The notes below the pieces were generated by a model. That model was not told the DNA's origin, searched no databases, and was given only the letters and a program-made list of their open reading frames with translations. Positions 16,561 to 24,817 of a DNA stretch of 64,000 nt are shown piece by piece. Numbering within the stretch: position 1 is the stretch's first letter; each line of letters starts with the position of its first letter. The DNA is from Actinoplanes sp. SE50/110. GTDB lineage: Bacteria > Actinomycetota > Actinomycetes > Mycobacteriales > Micromonosporaceae. The position numbers were made by a program, and so were the translations under genes. The stretch spans positions 3,629,001-3,693,000 of the forward strand of contig NZ_LT827010.1 of the NCBI RefSeq assembly GCF_900119315.1. The letters run 5' to 3'.

Positions 16561-16627
16561 ATGTAAAAAATATTTGACATGACGACCGTACGGAACAGCC
16601 GCATCTGAAGTCAAATATTTTTTACAT
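16561..16627 (-). promoter_or_regulatory. AT-rich 18-bp inverted repeat pair flanking a leftward promoter
   Basis: Arms at 16561-16578 and 16610-16627 are perfect reverse complements (ATGTAAAAAATATTTGAC), 31 bp apart. Each arm is itself a 14/18 palindrome of the form TGTnAAAnATnTTTnACA. On the minus strand TTGACT (16614-16609) and TACGGT (16590-16585) are 18 bp apart, so the right arm covers the -35 and the left arm covers the expected transcription start. This looks like two operator copies controlling the DUF4386 gene. The rest of 16395-16815 holds no gene that I can support. Confidence 0.75.
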
Positions 16628-16815
16628 CGCACGTTGATCCGGTCGACGGAGCCCCATGGCAAGTGCAGCTCAGTCGCCACATCGGTGTGTCCTCGCCACC
16701 CGCCTCGGTGAGCTGACGTCTGCAGTCGGCCGAGGATTCTCGCTGAGACCGGCAACCTTCCCGCTATCCGACGCTGATGGGCATCTACGCTGAGCGTTCG
16801 CCGGGGCGCGGCAGG

Positions 16816-18600
16816 TCACGCCGGAGCGGTGCGGATGAGCAGTAGTGAGGCGTCGTCTTCGCGGTCGACGGGGTTGGTGTCGTTCATCAGGATGTCGGCC
16901 AGCTCGCACAGCGGGGCGCCACCGTGAACGGCGAGCAGTTGGTGCAGGCGGGCGATGCCGTCGTCGATCGGGCGAGTCCGGGTCTCGATCAGCCCGTCGG
17001 TGTGCAACAGCAGCAGGCATCCGGGTGGCAGATGCCGGGTGTGGGTGCGCCGGGTGATGTTGCGCAGGCCGCCGAGCAGAGGCCCACCGCGGGCGAGCAG
17101 ACTGATCCGGCCGTCGGGCAGGACCAGCGTGGGTGGTATGTGACCGGCGTTGCTCCAGGTCAGGGTGTGGCCGCCGGCCTGGTCGTGGGTCAGATAGGCG
17201 ACCATGGCGGTGGCCGTGGCGGTGAGACCGAGGGCCCTGGTGGTGCGTTCCAGGCGTTGCAGCAGCGCAGAAGCGTGGTCGTTGTGATCGACGAGCAGAG
17301 TGCGCAGCATGGTGCGGTACTGGCTCATGGTGGCGGCCGCGGTGATGCCGTGGCCGGCAACGTCGCCGATCACCAGGGCCAGGCGCTGCTCATCGATGTC
17401 GATCACGTCGTACCAGTCGCCACCGACCAGATCATTCTGCTGCGCGGGCACGTACTGGGCGGCCATACGGACGTGGCTGACCTCGGGCAGAGTGCTGAGC
17501 AGGGCTTGTTGCATGGTGGTGGCGGCGGTGCGCTGGTCTTCGTAGGCGGCGGCGCGGTGCAGCGCCTGCGCGACGAACCCGGCCAGCGCGGTCAACACCA
17601 CCTGCTCGCCGTCGGTCAACATGTGCGGCTGTTTCCAGACGATGGTCAGCGCGCCCGCCGGGCCGTGCTCGCCGGGTAGCGGCACACTGGCCGCCGACTG
17701 CCAGCCCAGCGCGTGGAAGGTCGCCAGCGAGTCCGGGGTCTGTTCGGCGATCGCGGCCAGGTCGGGAAACGACACCAGCCGGCCGGTGCGGGCCGCCAAC
17801 CCGGACGGCGTCTTCTGGTCGGCGCCGTACAGCTTCCATTGGCGGGCGAACCGCTCCGGTAGCTGCCGACCGGACGCCAGATGCACGAACCCGTCCGGGG
17901 CCAGCGTGGAGACGCCCACGTACACCGGGTCCAGATTGCCGATCACCAGAGTCCGCACCGTGTCGACCACCTCATCGAACGTGGTGGCCGCACCCAGCGC
18001 GGCACTGGCGCGCAGCAGCAGCTGGCTGCGTTCGACCGCCGCCTGGGCACGCCGTTCCCGCTCCATGCCCGCCTGCTGCTGCACCTGCGCCTGATCCGAG
18101 GCGATGCGCGCCCGCAACGCCCGGGAACAGCCGGCGGCCAGCTCGGCCAGCCGCGCAAGTTCCTGAGCGGTCCAACGGCGAGGCTGATGGTCGATGGCGC
18201 ACAACGAGCCGAGCACATGCCCGTCCTCGTCGGTCAACGGCATGCCGGCGTACGCGATCACCCCCAGTTCGTCCACCGCGAGGTTGCCGCGCACGCGGGC
18301 GTCGCTGCGGGCGTCGGTGACGATCAGCGGCTCGGCCGTGGCCACGACGTGCTGACAGAACGAATGACTCAACGGGGTCTGCCGCCGTTCCTGCCACGGC
18401 TGGCCCAGCCCCCGCGCCCCGGGGAAGAACTGACGGTCGTCGCCGACCAGTGACACCAGCGCCACCGGGACACCGACAACGCTACGGACCATGTCGGCGA
18501 ACCAGTCGAACAGCGGATCGGCCGCCGCGTCCAAGCCGGTACGCCAGACCGACGTCAGCCGCCCCGGCTCGTCAACGCGCCGGCCCGGGGGCGCGGTCAC
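16816..18600 (-). CDS. GAF-GAF-SpoIIE (PP2C-type) serine phosphatase
   Basis: 594 aa. First GAF domain (about 20-170: DWFADMVRSVVGVPVALVSL, LSHSFCQHVVATAEPLIVTD, VIAYAGMPLTDEDGHVLGSL). A coiled-coil linker and a second GAF domain (about 195-345) follow. The C-terminal SpoIIE/PP2C domain (about 365-594) has metal-binding aspartates in NDLVGGDWYDVIDIDEQ, VIGDVAGHGITAAATMSQY, LLLLHTDGLIETR and DDASLLLIR. Such proteins dephosphorylate anti-anti-sigma factors and so feed signals into the SigB/SigF-type general stress pathways of actinomycetes. No anti-sigma gene is adjacent. Its start overlaps the stop of the resolvase-like gene (ATGA), so the two are translationally coupled. Confidence 0.93.
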   Translation of the reverse strand: MTAPPGRRVDEPGRLTSVWRTGLDAAADPLFDWFADMVRSVVGVPVALVSLVGDDRQFFPGARGLGQPWQERRQTPLSHSFCQHVVATAEPLIVTDARSDARVRGNLAVDELGVIAYAGMPLTDEDGHVLGSLCAIDHQPRRWTAQELARLAELAAGCSRALRARIASDQAQVQQQAGMERERRAQAAVERSQLLLRASAALGAATTFDEVVDTVRTLVIGNLDPVYVGVSTLAPDGFVHLASGRQLPERFARQWKLYGADQKTPSGLAARTGRLVSFPDLAAIAEQTPDSLATFHALGWQSAASVPLPGEHGPAGALTIVWKQPHMLTDGEQVVLTALAGFVAQALHRAAAYEDQRTAATTMQQALLSTLPEVSHVRMAAQYVPAQQNDLVGGDWYDVIDIDEQRLALVIGDVAGHGITAAATMSQYRTMLRTLLVDHNDHASALLQRLERTTRALGLTATATAMVAYLTHDQAGGHTLTWSNAGHIPPTLVLPDGRISLLARGGPLLGGLRNITRRTHTRHLPPGCLLLLHTDGLIETRTRPIDDGIARLHQLLAVHGGAPLCELADILMNDTNPVDREDDASLLLIRTAPA

Positions 18601-19166
18601 GCGGACAGCTCAGCAGCACGCTGCACCAACCGGTACACCGTGGGACGCGAGACACCGAACATCCTGGCCAACTGCGTAACCTGATGCAGGCCCGACGCAT
18701 GCAACCGCAGCAGCTCGGCCCGCTGCTCGGTCGACAGTTTCGGCTCACGCCCGGCCACCCGGCCCTCCCGCCGGGCCAGCACCATGCCCTCCCGGGTCTG
18801 CAACCCCTTCAACTCCGCCTCGAACTGCACGAACAGCGCCAGATCGCGCAGCAACGACCCATCCGCCGGATCATGCAGATGCCCGGCCAAGGAAAGGCAG
18901 GCACGACGCTGCGCGAGGTGCTCGATGATCGACCAGGCATCCGACAACGACCGGGCCAGCCGCGCCAAACCCGGAGTGACCAGGGTGTCCCCGGCCTGAA
19001 CCATGTGCAATGCCTGCTGCAGGCCCGGACGCGGCCGCGCGCCGGTCAACGGCTCGTCCAGCAAAATCCGCGAGGCGGGCACACCCAGCCTCCGCAGGAC
19101 ACGAATCTGATTCTCCCGGTCCCCGGACTCAGCAGTACAGCGGGCGTAACCGACGACCGACGACAT
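18597..19166 (-). CDS. resolvase-like protein lacking the catalytic serine
   Basis: 189 aa from ATG 19166. The resolvase N-terminal fold is clear: MSSVVGYARCTAESGDRENQ, RLGVPASRILLDEPLTGARP, TLVTPGLARLARSLSDAWSI. A C-terminal helix-turn-helix reads LRLHASGLHQVTQLARMFGV, then SRPTVYRLVQ. In active serine recombinases the segment reads YARVST with the nucleophile Ser. Here it reads YARCTA, so Thr11 sits at that position. The usual LDRLGR reads LARLAR, losing the Asp but keeping both Arg. The protein is therefore probably a DNA-binding regulator and not an active recombinase (inference). It overlaps the phosphatase gene by 4 bp. Confidence 0.85.
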   Translation of the reverse strand: MSSVVGYARCTAESGDRENQIRVLRRLGVPASRILLDEPLTGARPRPGLQQALHMVQAGDTLVTPGLARLARSLSDAWSIIEHLAQRRACLSLAGHLHDPADGSLLRDLALFVQFEAELKGLQTREGMVLARREGRVAGREPKLSTEQRAELLRLHASGLHQVTQLARMFGVSRPTVYRLVQRAAELSA

Positions 19167-19318
19167 AGTCACGCCGCGCAGCGTAACGAAAAGGAACCCT
19201 AACGCAACATCGACCCTGGGGCGATGCCCCGACTCATGAAATGCTGCCCAAAAGTCTGACAACGCTTCCCAGGCCGCCATCAACGGTGATGACGGTTCCG
19301 GCGCACGCCCCGTCAGCT

Positions 19319-19550
19319 TCAGACGTCGGCATCTAGGAAGAGCCCGTCTGAAGCCATCTTGAGCCCAGCCCCGGTGAGCGGCGTCCGTTGCAGGAGGGTG
19401 GCCAACGGATGCGGACAGGCCCGTTCGTCGAAGAACGGCAGGTCAGGCCCAGACTGCCGGCCATCGCCCAGTAGAGGTGCAGAACGGCGAACGCCGTGCA
19501 CCCCACGATCACGACCCAGCCACGCCGCCGCCCCACGAGGTCATTGCCGG
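19319..19550 (-). pseudogene. DUF3995-type membrane protein remnant
   Basis: In one minus frame GWVVIVGCTAFAVLHLYWAM, then AGSLGL, is the characteristic first helix of DUF3995 proteins (HxYWxxGGxxGL). Immediately after, the expected continuation (DLPFFDERACPHPLATLLQ) appears in a second frame, ending TGAGLKMASDGLFLDADV and stop. The later helices are absent. This is read as a frameshifted and truncated gene. The region 19167-19318 holds nothing else that I can support. Confidence 0.6.
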
Positions 19551-19655
19551 ACCCTACCGGGCGGCGATCCGCAACGGCCGGAGATACTGGCGCGTGATCG
19601 GCGGTCCGGTCGTGGGCCTCGGCATGCCCGCGGCCGAGGGGAAGGGTGAACGGAA

Positions 19656-19958
19656 ATGACGGATCCGGTGCGGGCACTACGGTGGTCCGGCGGTGTCGCC
19701 GTGCTCCTGTTCGGCGTCCTGCCGACCGTGATGGTCACGCTGCTGGTGGTGCAGGGCGCCACCCCGCGCACCGTCGGCCTGCTGCTCGTCCCCGGCATCG
19801 CGCTGGTCGGTGCCGCGCTGCTGTTCGCGGGGCGCGGCATCACCAGCGACGATCACGAGGCGGCGGCCCGCTGGATGCGGCGCAGCATGGCCCTGGTCGC
19901 CACCGCCGACGTGCTGCTGCTCGGCGGCAACGCCCTGATCCGGATGGCCGCCGGCTGA
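19656..19958 (+). CDS. small three-helix membrane protein
   Basis: 100 aa from ATG 19656. Hydrophobic segments WSGGVAVLLFGVLPTVMVTL, TVGLLLVPGIALVGAALLFA and SMALVATADVLLLGGNALIR, with a short hydrophilic loop TSDDHEAAARWMRR. No family recognised. A GAAGGG box lies about 8 bp before the start. Codon bias is strongly GC-rich at third positions, supporting coding. It stands alone between two gene remnants. Confidence 0.6.
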   Translation: MTDPVRALRWSGGVAVLLFGVLPTVMVTLLVVQGATPRTVGLLLVPGIALVGAALLFAGRGITSDDHEAAARWMRRSMALVATADVLLLGGNALIRMAAG

Positions 19959-19991
19959 CCCGGGCCGCGCCGGCCGGGCGGCCCGCCGTCG

Positions 19992-20112
19992 TCAGGCCGC
20001 CGGCGGTGTGAAGATCGGCCGGACCTCCACGCCGCCGACCCCCTTGGCCGGAACGGCCTTGGCGATCTCCAGCGCCGTCGGCTCGTCCTTCGCCTCCATG
20101 ACCAGTGTGCCG
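19992..20112 (-). pseudogene. C-terminal fragment of a YCII-domain protein
   Basis: In the minus strand, TLVMEAKDEPTALEIAKAVP and then AKGVGGVEVRPIFTPPAA, stop, is the conserved end of YCII/DGPF-type proteins (…EALE.A..IP....G..EVRP). The N-terminal two thirds are missing; instead the sequence runs directly into the histidine kinase fragment. The frame of this tail differs from the kinase frame. Confidence 0.7.
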
Positions 20113-21069
20113 CAGCACGTTCGTGACGCCCTCGCGCAGCACCGTGGCCAGCACGGTGCCGACCCGGCCGGTGGGCGGCCGGCCCTGTTCGACCACCCGC
20201 ACCCGGATGCCGGCCGCGGTGAGCAGGCGGTGCGCGGTGCGGCACTCGTCGGCCAGCGAAATTTCCCGCCCGGGGTCGACGATCGTGCGCACCTCGGACA
20301 GCGCCCTGCGGGACAGCGTCAGCACCTCGGCCAGTTCCCGGCGTGCCCGGTCCGGATGCGCGTCCATCAGCCGGTAGGTGAGTTCACTCTTCAGGGTGAT
20401 CGCCGACAGGCTGAGGCCGAGCAGGTCGTGCACGTCCCGGGCGAGGCGCAGCCGCTCCTCGGCCGTCGCCATCCGCACCAGGTCCTGCCGTGCGGCGTGC
20501 AGGTCGGCCAGCAGGCGGGCCAGCCGGGTCAGCCCGTAGACGATCAGGCCGGTGAGGGTGGTGGAGACGACGGCGTAGGAGACGGCGAAGGGTAGATCCG
20601 TCGTCGCGTCGGCGCACCAGACCTCGACGGCGCCCGCGCCCGCCACGATCAGGACGAACAGCGGCACGGCCGCCTTCGGCGCGAGGGTGAACAGCACACC
20701 GGCCGCGAGCAGCCCGGCGAAGCTGAGCCAGGCGACGCCGAAGCGCAGGAACGGCAGGCAGACGAAACCGGCCTGCACGGCGAGGGCGAGATGACCGGCC
20801 CGACCGGTGGGCCTGGCGGGGAGCCGGCCGAAGTAGCCCAGTTGCAGCGCGATGATCGGGGTTGCGCAGGCCAGCGCCGCGACGATCGGCCCGGGGCCGT
20901 CGGCGCGCACCGCGATGCCGGCCAGCGAGAGAATGACGAAGCCGGCGACGACCACGGTGACCAGCGCGGTCGCCAGCCTCGGCGCCATCGCGGGCACGAA
21001 CGTGCCGTTGAGCAGGGCGCGCAGCACCCGCGACGAGCCCGGGTCCGGCTGGTCCTCGGCGACTGGCAA
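20106..21069 (-). pseudogene. DesK/NarL-type sensor kinase truncated inside its ATPase domain
   Basis: TTG start at 21069 preceded by GGAGTGA. Membrane helices (VVVAGFVILSLAGIAVRADG, GVAWLSFAGLLAAGVLFTL and others) are followed by the HisKA_3 box ERLRLARDVHDLLGLSLSAI and the dimerisation helix. The ATPase domain begins, VLREGVTNVLRH is the N-box, and then homology stops abruptly. The kinase frame continues as meaningless Arg/Gly-rich residues (to 19840) while the YCII tail appears in another frame. The G-boxes and the cognate response regulator are missing. A deletion joining two genes is the simplest reading. Confidence 0.82.
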
Positions 21070-21106
21070 TGATCACTCCGGCCGGGCGGCGTGGTCACGG
21101 CCGCGG

Positions 21107-22060
21107 TCAGGGCCGCTGCGGCGACCGGGGTGGACGGTTGTGCAGGCCGGCCGTGAGCAGGGAGTTGCGGGCCTCGGCCAGCCCGGCGGTGAAGTCGGAA
21201 CTGTCCTGAGTGTAATACCGCTGGAAGAACCAGCGCGGCACCCGCGGCGCCCGGCTGCGGGACAGGTAGAGCTGGTCCTGGACCTGCCGGGCCATCCGGC
21301 ACAGGTCCTGGTTGACCACCGGGTCCAGGCCGGCCGGGGCCAGTTGCAGGCAGCGCCCCCGGGAGTTGCCGCACACCCGTTTGCGGTCCTCGGCGACCCG
21401 GCGCTGTTCGCGGAAGGTGTCCCAGCCGAGCAGGAACATGCCGAGCGACGGCACGCACCACTGGACGAACAGGTCGGTGATGGTCGAGTTGCGGGCGATG
21501 GCGGTGAACAGGCCGAGCGCCGCCCAGCCGCTCATCGCGAACATCACCACCTGGGCGTAGCGGTGCCGGACCCGGCTGCCCCAGGACAGGTTCTGCTGCT
21601 GGCGGACGAGCACGTCGAAGGGGCGGGGCAGGTTCGGCATCTCGTACGTGTCGCGGGGCGGGTCGCCCCGGTAGCGGCTGCTCAGGTGCCGGACGTCCTC
21701 GGCGGGGATCTCCTCGCCGGCCAGCATGCAGTTCCACGGCAGCTGGAAGAAGCGGACCTCGAACGACTCCTGCAGCAGCGCGGCCCGGTGCAGTTCCCGG
21801 TCCGCCCAGGAGGCCAGGCCCAGGGAGTACGCCAGGGCCCACAGCACGCCGACGACGGAGAGGGTGACGCTCAGCGGCTTCCCGGTGGACGCGCCGGCGA
21901 AGACGGTCACCAGGCCGGCCCCGGCGAGCACCGCGGAGATCACGATGCGCAGGGCGACCAGGCGCCGGACGCGGGCATGTGACACGGCTATGGCCCGGAG
22001 GAGATGGCACAGCGCCGGGTCGATCGGGCGCTGTCGCACGGATGGTTTGCGGTCAGTCAT
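21107..22060 (-). CDS. putative S-4TM-family pore-forming effector
   Basis: 317 aa from ATG 22060. Two pairs of membrane helices: LVALRIVISAVLAGAGLVTV with LSVTLSVVGVLWALAYSLGL, and VVMFAMSGWAALGLFTAIA with WCVPSLGMFLLGWDTFREQ. They are separated by a cytosolic segment containing FFQLPWNCMLAGEEI. The C-terminal cytosolic domain carries DLCRMARQVQDQLYLSRSRA and PRVPRWFFQRYYTQDSSDF, resembling the R..P.VPdwfY motif of S-4TM proteins, which are predicted membrane effectors in nucleotide-signalling defence systems. No CD-NTase, sensor or other defence gene is adjacent. An in-frame ATG lies upstream at 22088. Family assignment is by motif memory. Confidence 0.6.
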   Translation of the reverse strand: MTDRKPSVRQRPIDPALCHLLRAIAVSHARVRRLVALRIVISAVLAGAGLVTVFAGASTGKPLSVTLSVVGVLWALAYSLGLASWADRELHRAALLQESFEVRFFQLPWNCMLAGEEIPAEDVRHLSSRYRGDPPRDTYEMPNLPRPFDVLVRQQQNLSWGSRVRHRYAQVVMFAMSGWAALGLFTAIARNSTITDLFVQWCVPSLGMFLLGWDTFREQRRVAEDRKRVCGNSRGRCLQLAPAGLDPVVNQDLCRMARQVQDQLYLSRSRAPRVPRWFFQRYYTQDSSDFTAGLAEARNSLLTAGLHNRPPRSPQRP

Positions 22061-22291
22061 GGCCGTCACCGCCTCGCACAGTGACATCGGGCACGGAGCC
22101 ACGATTGGGCGATTACCCGCCATTATGACGAAATTGACCGATCGCCGTCTATACCCCCAGGTCACAGTGCGGTGAAGGCGCATTCCGGCACGCCCGACTT
22201 ACCGGACGGCCAGTTACTCACGGCGGCTTTGCAACTACCCTAAGTAGCCATTTGGCGCCCGTCGGTTCCGAAGAGCGGTCACCGGCCGGGA

Positions 22292-22630
22292 TCAGGCCGC
22301 GTCGCGGAGCCACCAGCCCGCCGCGGCGAAGCCCAGGGCGACCACCGCGTCGGGCAGCGCCACCGGCCGCCAGCGGGCCGACCCGGCCGCCGCGGCCAGA
22401 TCGGTGCCGGCGTGCAGTGCGTCGACCAGCGCCCCGCACCCGGTCACCAGCGGCGTGGGCCGGGCCAGCGTCACCGCACCCTGCACGATCTGACGCGCAC
22501 CCAGCACCCGCAGCACCGCCACGGCCGGCGCGGCGCCGTACCGGGGAATCCGGTGCGGCGCCGCCACCAGCGCCACGCCCCACGCCACCCGCGCGGCCGC
22601 GGCCGCCCTCACCCACGTTGTCGTCGACAC
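22292..22630 (-). CDS. small hypothetical membrane-associated protein
   Basis: 112 aa from GTG 22630 (VSTTTWVRAAAAARVAWGVA). Alanine-rich, with hydrophobic stretches ARVAWGVALVAAPH, LVTGCGALVDALHAGTDLAA and LPDAVVALGFAAAGWWL. The motif VLRVLGARQIVQGAVTLARP resembles small DUF4267-like membrane proteins, but I am not certain. It lies 28 bp after the exporter gene in the same direction and may be co-transcribed with it. Confidence 0.55.
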   Translation of the reverse strand: MSTTTWVRAAAAARVAWGVALVAAPHRIPRYGAAPAVAVLRVLGARQIVQGAVTLARPTPLVTGCGALVDALHAGTDLAAAAGSARWRPVALPDAVVALGFAAAGWWLRDAA

Positions 22631-22658
22631 ACCCGCCCCATACCCCGAACCGGCCCGC

Positions 22659-23924
22659 TCAGTGCACGACCGCGATCGCCGGCTCGGCATCCTCCACCGG
22701 CAGCCGGTGCGGGCGGACCACCAGCAGGCACACCAGGGTCGCGGCCAGCATGCCGGCGAACACCACCACGGCCATCGCCACCGCGCCCACCCCGAGCACC
22801 CCGACCAGCGGCGCGGCCAGCGCACCCACCCCGAACTGGACGGCACCGAGCAGCGCCGCCGCGGTGCCGGCCGCCTCACCGTGCCGGGACAGCGCCAGTG
22901 CCGGCGCGTTCGGCATCGCCAAACCCACCATGACCAGCACCAGCCACAGCGGGACCAGAATCCCGGCCAGGCCGCCGGCTCCGGTGCCGGCCAGGATCAG
23001 CAGCACGACCGCGAACCCCAGCCCGGCCAGCAGCGACCCGCTCAGGATCCGCTGCGGCGTCCACCGGCGCAGTAGCCGCACATTCGCCTGGGTCGCCCCG
23101 ATCAACCCGACCGCGCCGCCGGCGAAGATCAGCGCGAACTGCTGCTCGCTCATCCCGTACTCGTCCTGGAAAACGTACGACGACCCGCTGACGTAGGCGA
23201 ACAGCGCGGCCATCGCCAGGCCGGCGACCAGGATCAGCCCGACATACACCCGGTCGGTGAACAACCGCCCGTAGTCGCGCGCCGTGCCCAGCAACCCGCC
23301 GTTGCGCCGCCGCTGCCGGGGCAGCGTCTCCGGCAGCACCACCGCGGCCGCCGCCATGATCGCCAGCCCGATCGCGGTCAGCACCACGAACACGCCGCGC
23401 CACGAGGCCCAGGTCAGCACCAGCCCGCCCACGGTCGGCGCGAGGATCGGCGCCACCCCGACCACCAGCATCAGCCGGGAGAACAGCCGGGCCGCGGCCA
23501 GCCCGTCGAACAGGTCCCGCACCATCGCCATCGCCACCACGGTCGCCGCCGCGGCGCCCAGACCCTGCAGCACCCGCAGCGACCCCAGCACCGCGAGGTT
23601 CGGCGCGACGACACAGCAGATCGACGCCAGCACGTGCACGGCGATGCCACTGAGCAGCGGCACCCGCCGCCCCACCGCGTCGGCCAGCGGCCCGATCAGC
23701 AACTGCCCGAACGCCAGCCCGACCAGCGTCCCGGTCAGCGTCAGCTGCACCGCCGCCGCGGTGGCGTGCAGGTCATCGGTGATCGTCGGCAGCGACGGAA
23801 GGTACATGTCGATGGTCAGCGGCCCGAGCGCGGTCAGGAAACCCAGCACGAGCACGATCCGGAAACGGCGCCCCAGCGGCAGCAACTGCCCTGGCGAAAG
23901 GCTCTCGGCGGGTCGATTCACCAC
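22659..23924 (-). CDS. Bcr/CflA-family multidrug efflux MFS transporter
   Basis: About 421 aa from GTG 23924 (VVNRPAESLSPGQLLPLGRR); an upstream start at 23969 would add 15 residues. Twelve predicted helices. Signature segments: FLTALGPLTIDMYLPSLPTI, TLTGTLVGLAFGQLLIGPLA with DAVGRRVPLLSGIAVHVLAS, and MVRDLFDGLAAARLFSRLML. These match the Bcr/CflA drug:H+ antiporter group (chloramphenicol, bicyclomycin, sulfonamide efflux). It acts in the cytoplasmic membrane; the substrate cannot be read from sequence. No regulator is adjacent. Confidence 0.9.
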   Translation of the reverse strand: MVNRPAESLSPGQLLPLGRRFRIVLVLGFLTALGPLTIDMYLPSLPTITDDLHATAAAVQLTLTGTLVGLAFGQLLIGPLADAVGRRVPLLSGIAVHVLASICCVVAPNLAVLGSLRVLQGLGAAAATVVAMAMVRDLFDGLAAARLFSRLMLVVGVAPILAPTVGGLVLTWASWRGVFVVLTAIGLAIMAAAAVVLPETLPRQRRRNGGLLGTARDYGRLFTDRVYVGLILVAGLAMAALFAYVSGSSYVFQDEYGMSEQQFALIFAGGAVGLIGATQANVRLLRRWTPQRILSGSLLAGLGFAVVLLILAGTGAGGLAGILVPLWLVLVMVGLAMPNAPALALSRHGEAAGTAAALLGAVQFGVGALAAPLVGVLGVGAVAMAVVVFAGMLAATLVCLLVVRPHRLPVEDAEPAIAVVH

Positions 23925-24077
23925 CCGATTCTGGTGTACGCCGGGCCACCGCGCAGTCGCCGCCATCACACCGCCCGGTCACCCGTCGGTGGCGATCTTG
24001 CACGCCGCGCGCCCACGCTGACCCTGTACGGACGTCAGCACACACCCGCGGTTCGACGATCCGGAAGGTGGCAGCCC

Positions 24078-24254
24078 GTGGAATCCCGTCAACGTGCGAG
24101 AGACCGCACCGTCAGTCCTGCCGTAGCCCTGTGCAGCATCGCGCCGAGCAGCGTGGCGGGCGTCTACGTGTTCACCCAGTCGGTGCCGGTCACGGTGATC
24201 GCGGCGGTGGTCACCCTCGGACTGGCCGCCGTCCAGGCCTTTCCCCGCCGGTGA
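24078..24254 (+). CDS. small membrane protein upstream of sigma gene
   Basis: 58 aa from GTG 24078 (VESRQRARDRTVSPAVALCS), with GGAAGG 11 bp upstream. Two hydrophobic segments: VALCSIAPSSVAGVYVF and VTVIAAVVTLGLAAVQAF. It ends FPRR, 10 bp before the sigma factor start. No family recognised; position suggests it is the first gene of the sigma operon. Confidence 0.5.
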   Translation: MESRQRARDRTVSPAVALCSIAPSSVAGVYVFTQSVPVTVIAAVVTLGLAAVQAFPRR

Positions 24255-24264
24255 GGACGACGTC

Positions 24265-24817
24265 GTGACGCTCTGGCAACGGCTCACCGCGCTGCGGGGG
24301 CTGCCCGCGTACGGGGAGATCCTGGAATTCGAACTGTTCTTCCGGGGCCGTTTCCCGGAGCTGGTGCGCTTTCTGATGATCAAGGAGGATGCCACGCTGC
24401 AGGACGCGGAGGATGCGGTCGAGGACGCCATGAGCTCGGCCTACCGGTGCTGGTCGAAGATCGACAACCCCGATGCCTGGGTACGACAGGCCGCGGTCCA
24501 CGCGCTGATCGGCATCCGGCGGCGCGACCGTCGTCGCCGGCTCGCGCTGCTGGCCATGCGGGGACAACGCACCGCCGACAGCGACCTTGCGGACAGCGCG
24601 CTGCACGAGGAGGCCGAGGGGGTGCTCGCGGTGCTCAAGAAACTGCCGCCGGCCCAGCGCGAAGTGCTGGCATACCGGCTGGACGGCTACCCCCCCGGCG
24701 GAGATCGCGCGGCTGATCGGCAAGGACCCGCAGACCGTCCGCAGCAACCTGCGGGCCGCACGCCGGGCGGTCGCCGTGATCCTCGAATCGCCGGTGACCG
24801 GCCGAGGAGGTGAATGA
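24265..24817 (+). pseudogene. ECF-like sigma factor interrupted by a frameshift in a C7 run
   Basis: GTG start 24265 behind GAGGA. Region 2: LEFELFFRGRFPELVRFLMI, ATLQDAEDAVEDAMSSAYRC, NPDAWVRQAAVHALIGIRRR. Region 4 begins AVLKKLPPAQREVLAYRLDG in the same frame. After seven C residues (24690-24696) the continuation TPAEIARLIGKDPQ-type helix-turn-helix (PAEIARLIGKDPQTVRSNLR) is in the +2 frame and ends at a TGA (24815-24817) that overlaps the next start (ATGA). The original frame ends at 24811-24813 after a nonsense Pro/Arg tail. Six C residues would restore a normal gene. This is either a sequencing error, a real mutation or slippage-controlled expression. Confidence 0.8.

Noticed and set aside
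16558..16755. Small leftward gene upstream of DUF4386
   Set aside because: It lies across the inverted-repeat promoter, and its sequence is not protein-like.
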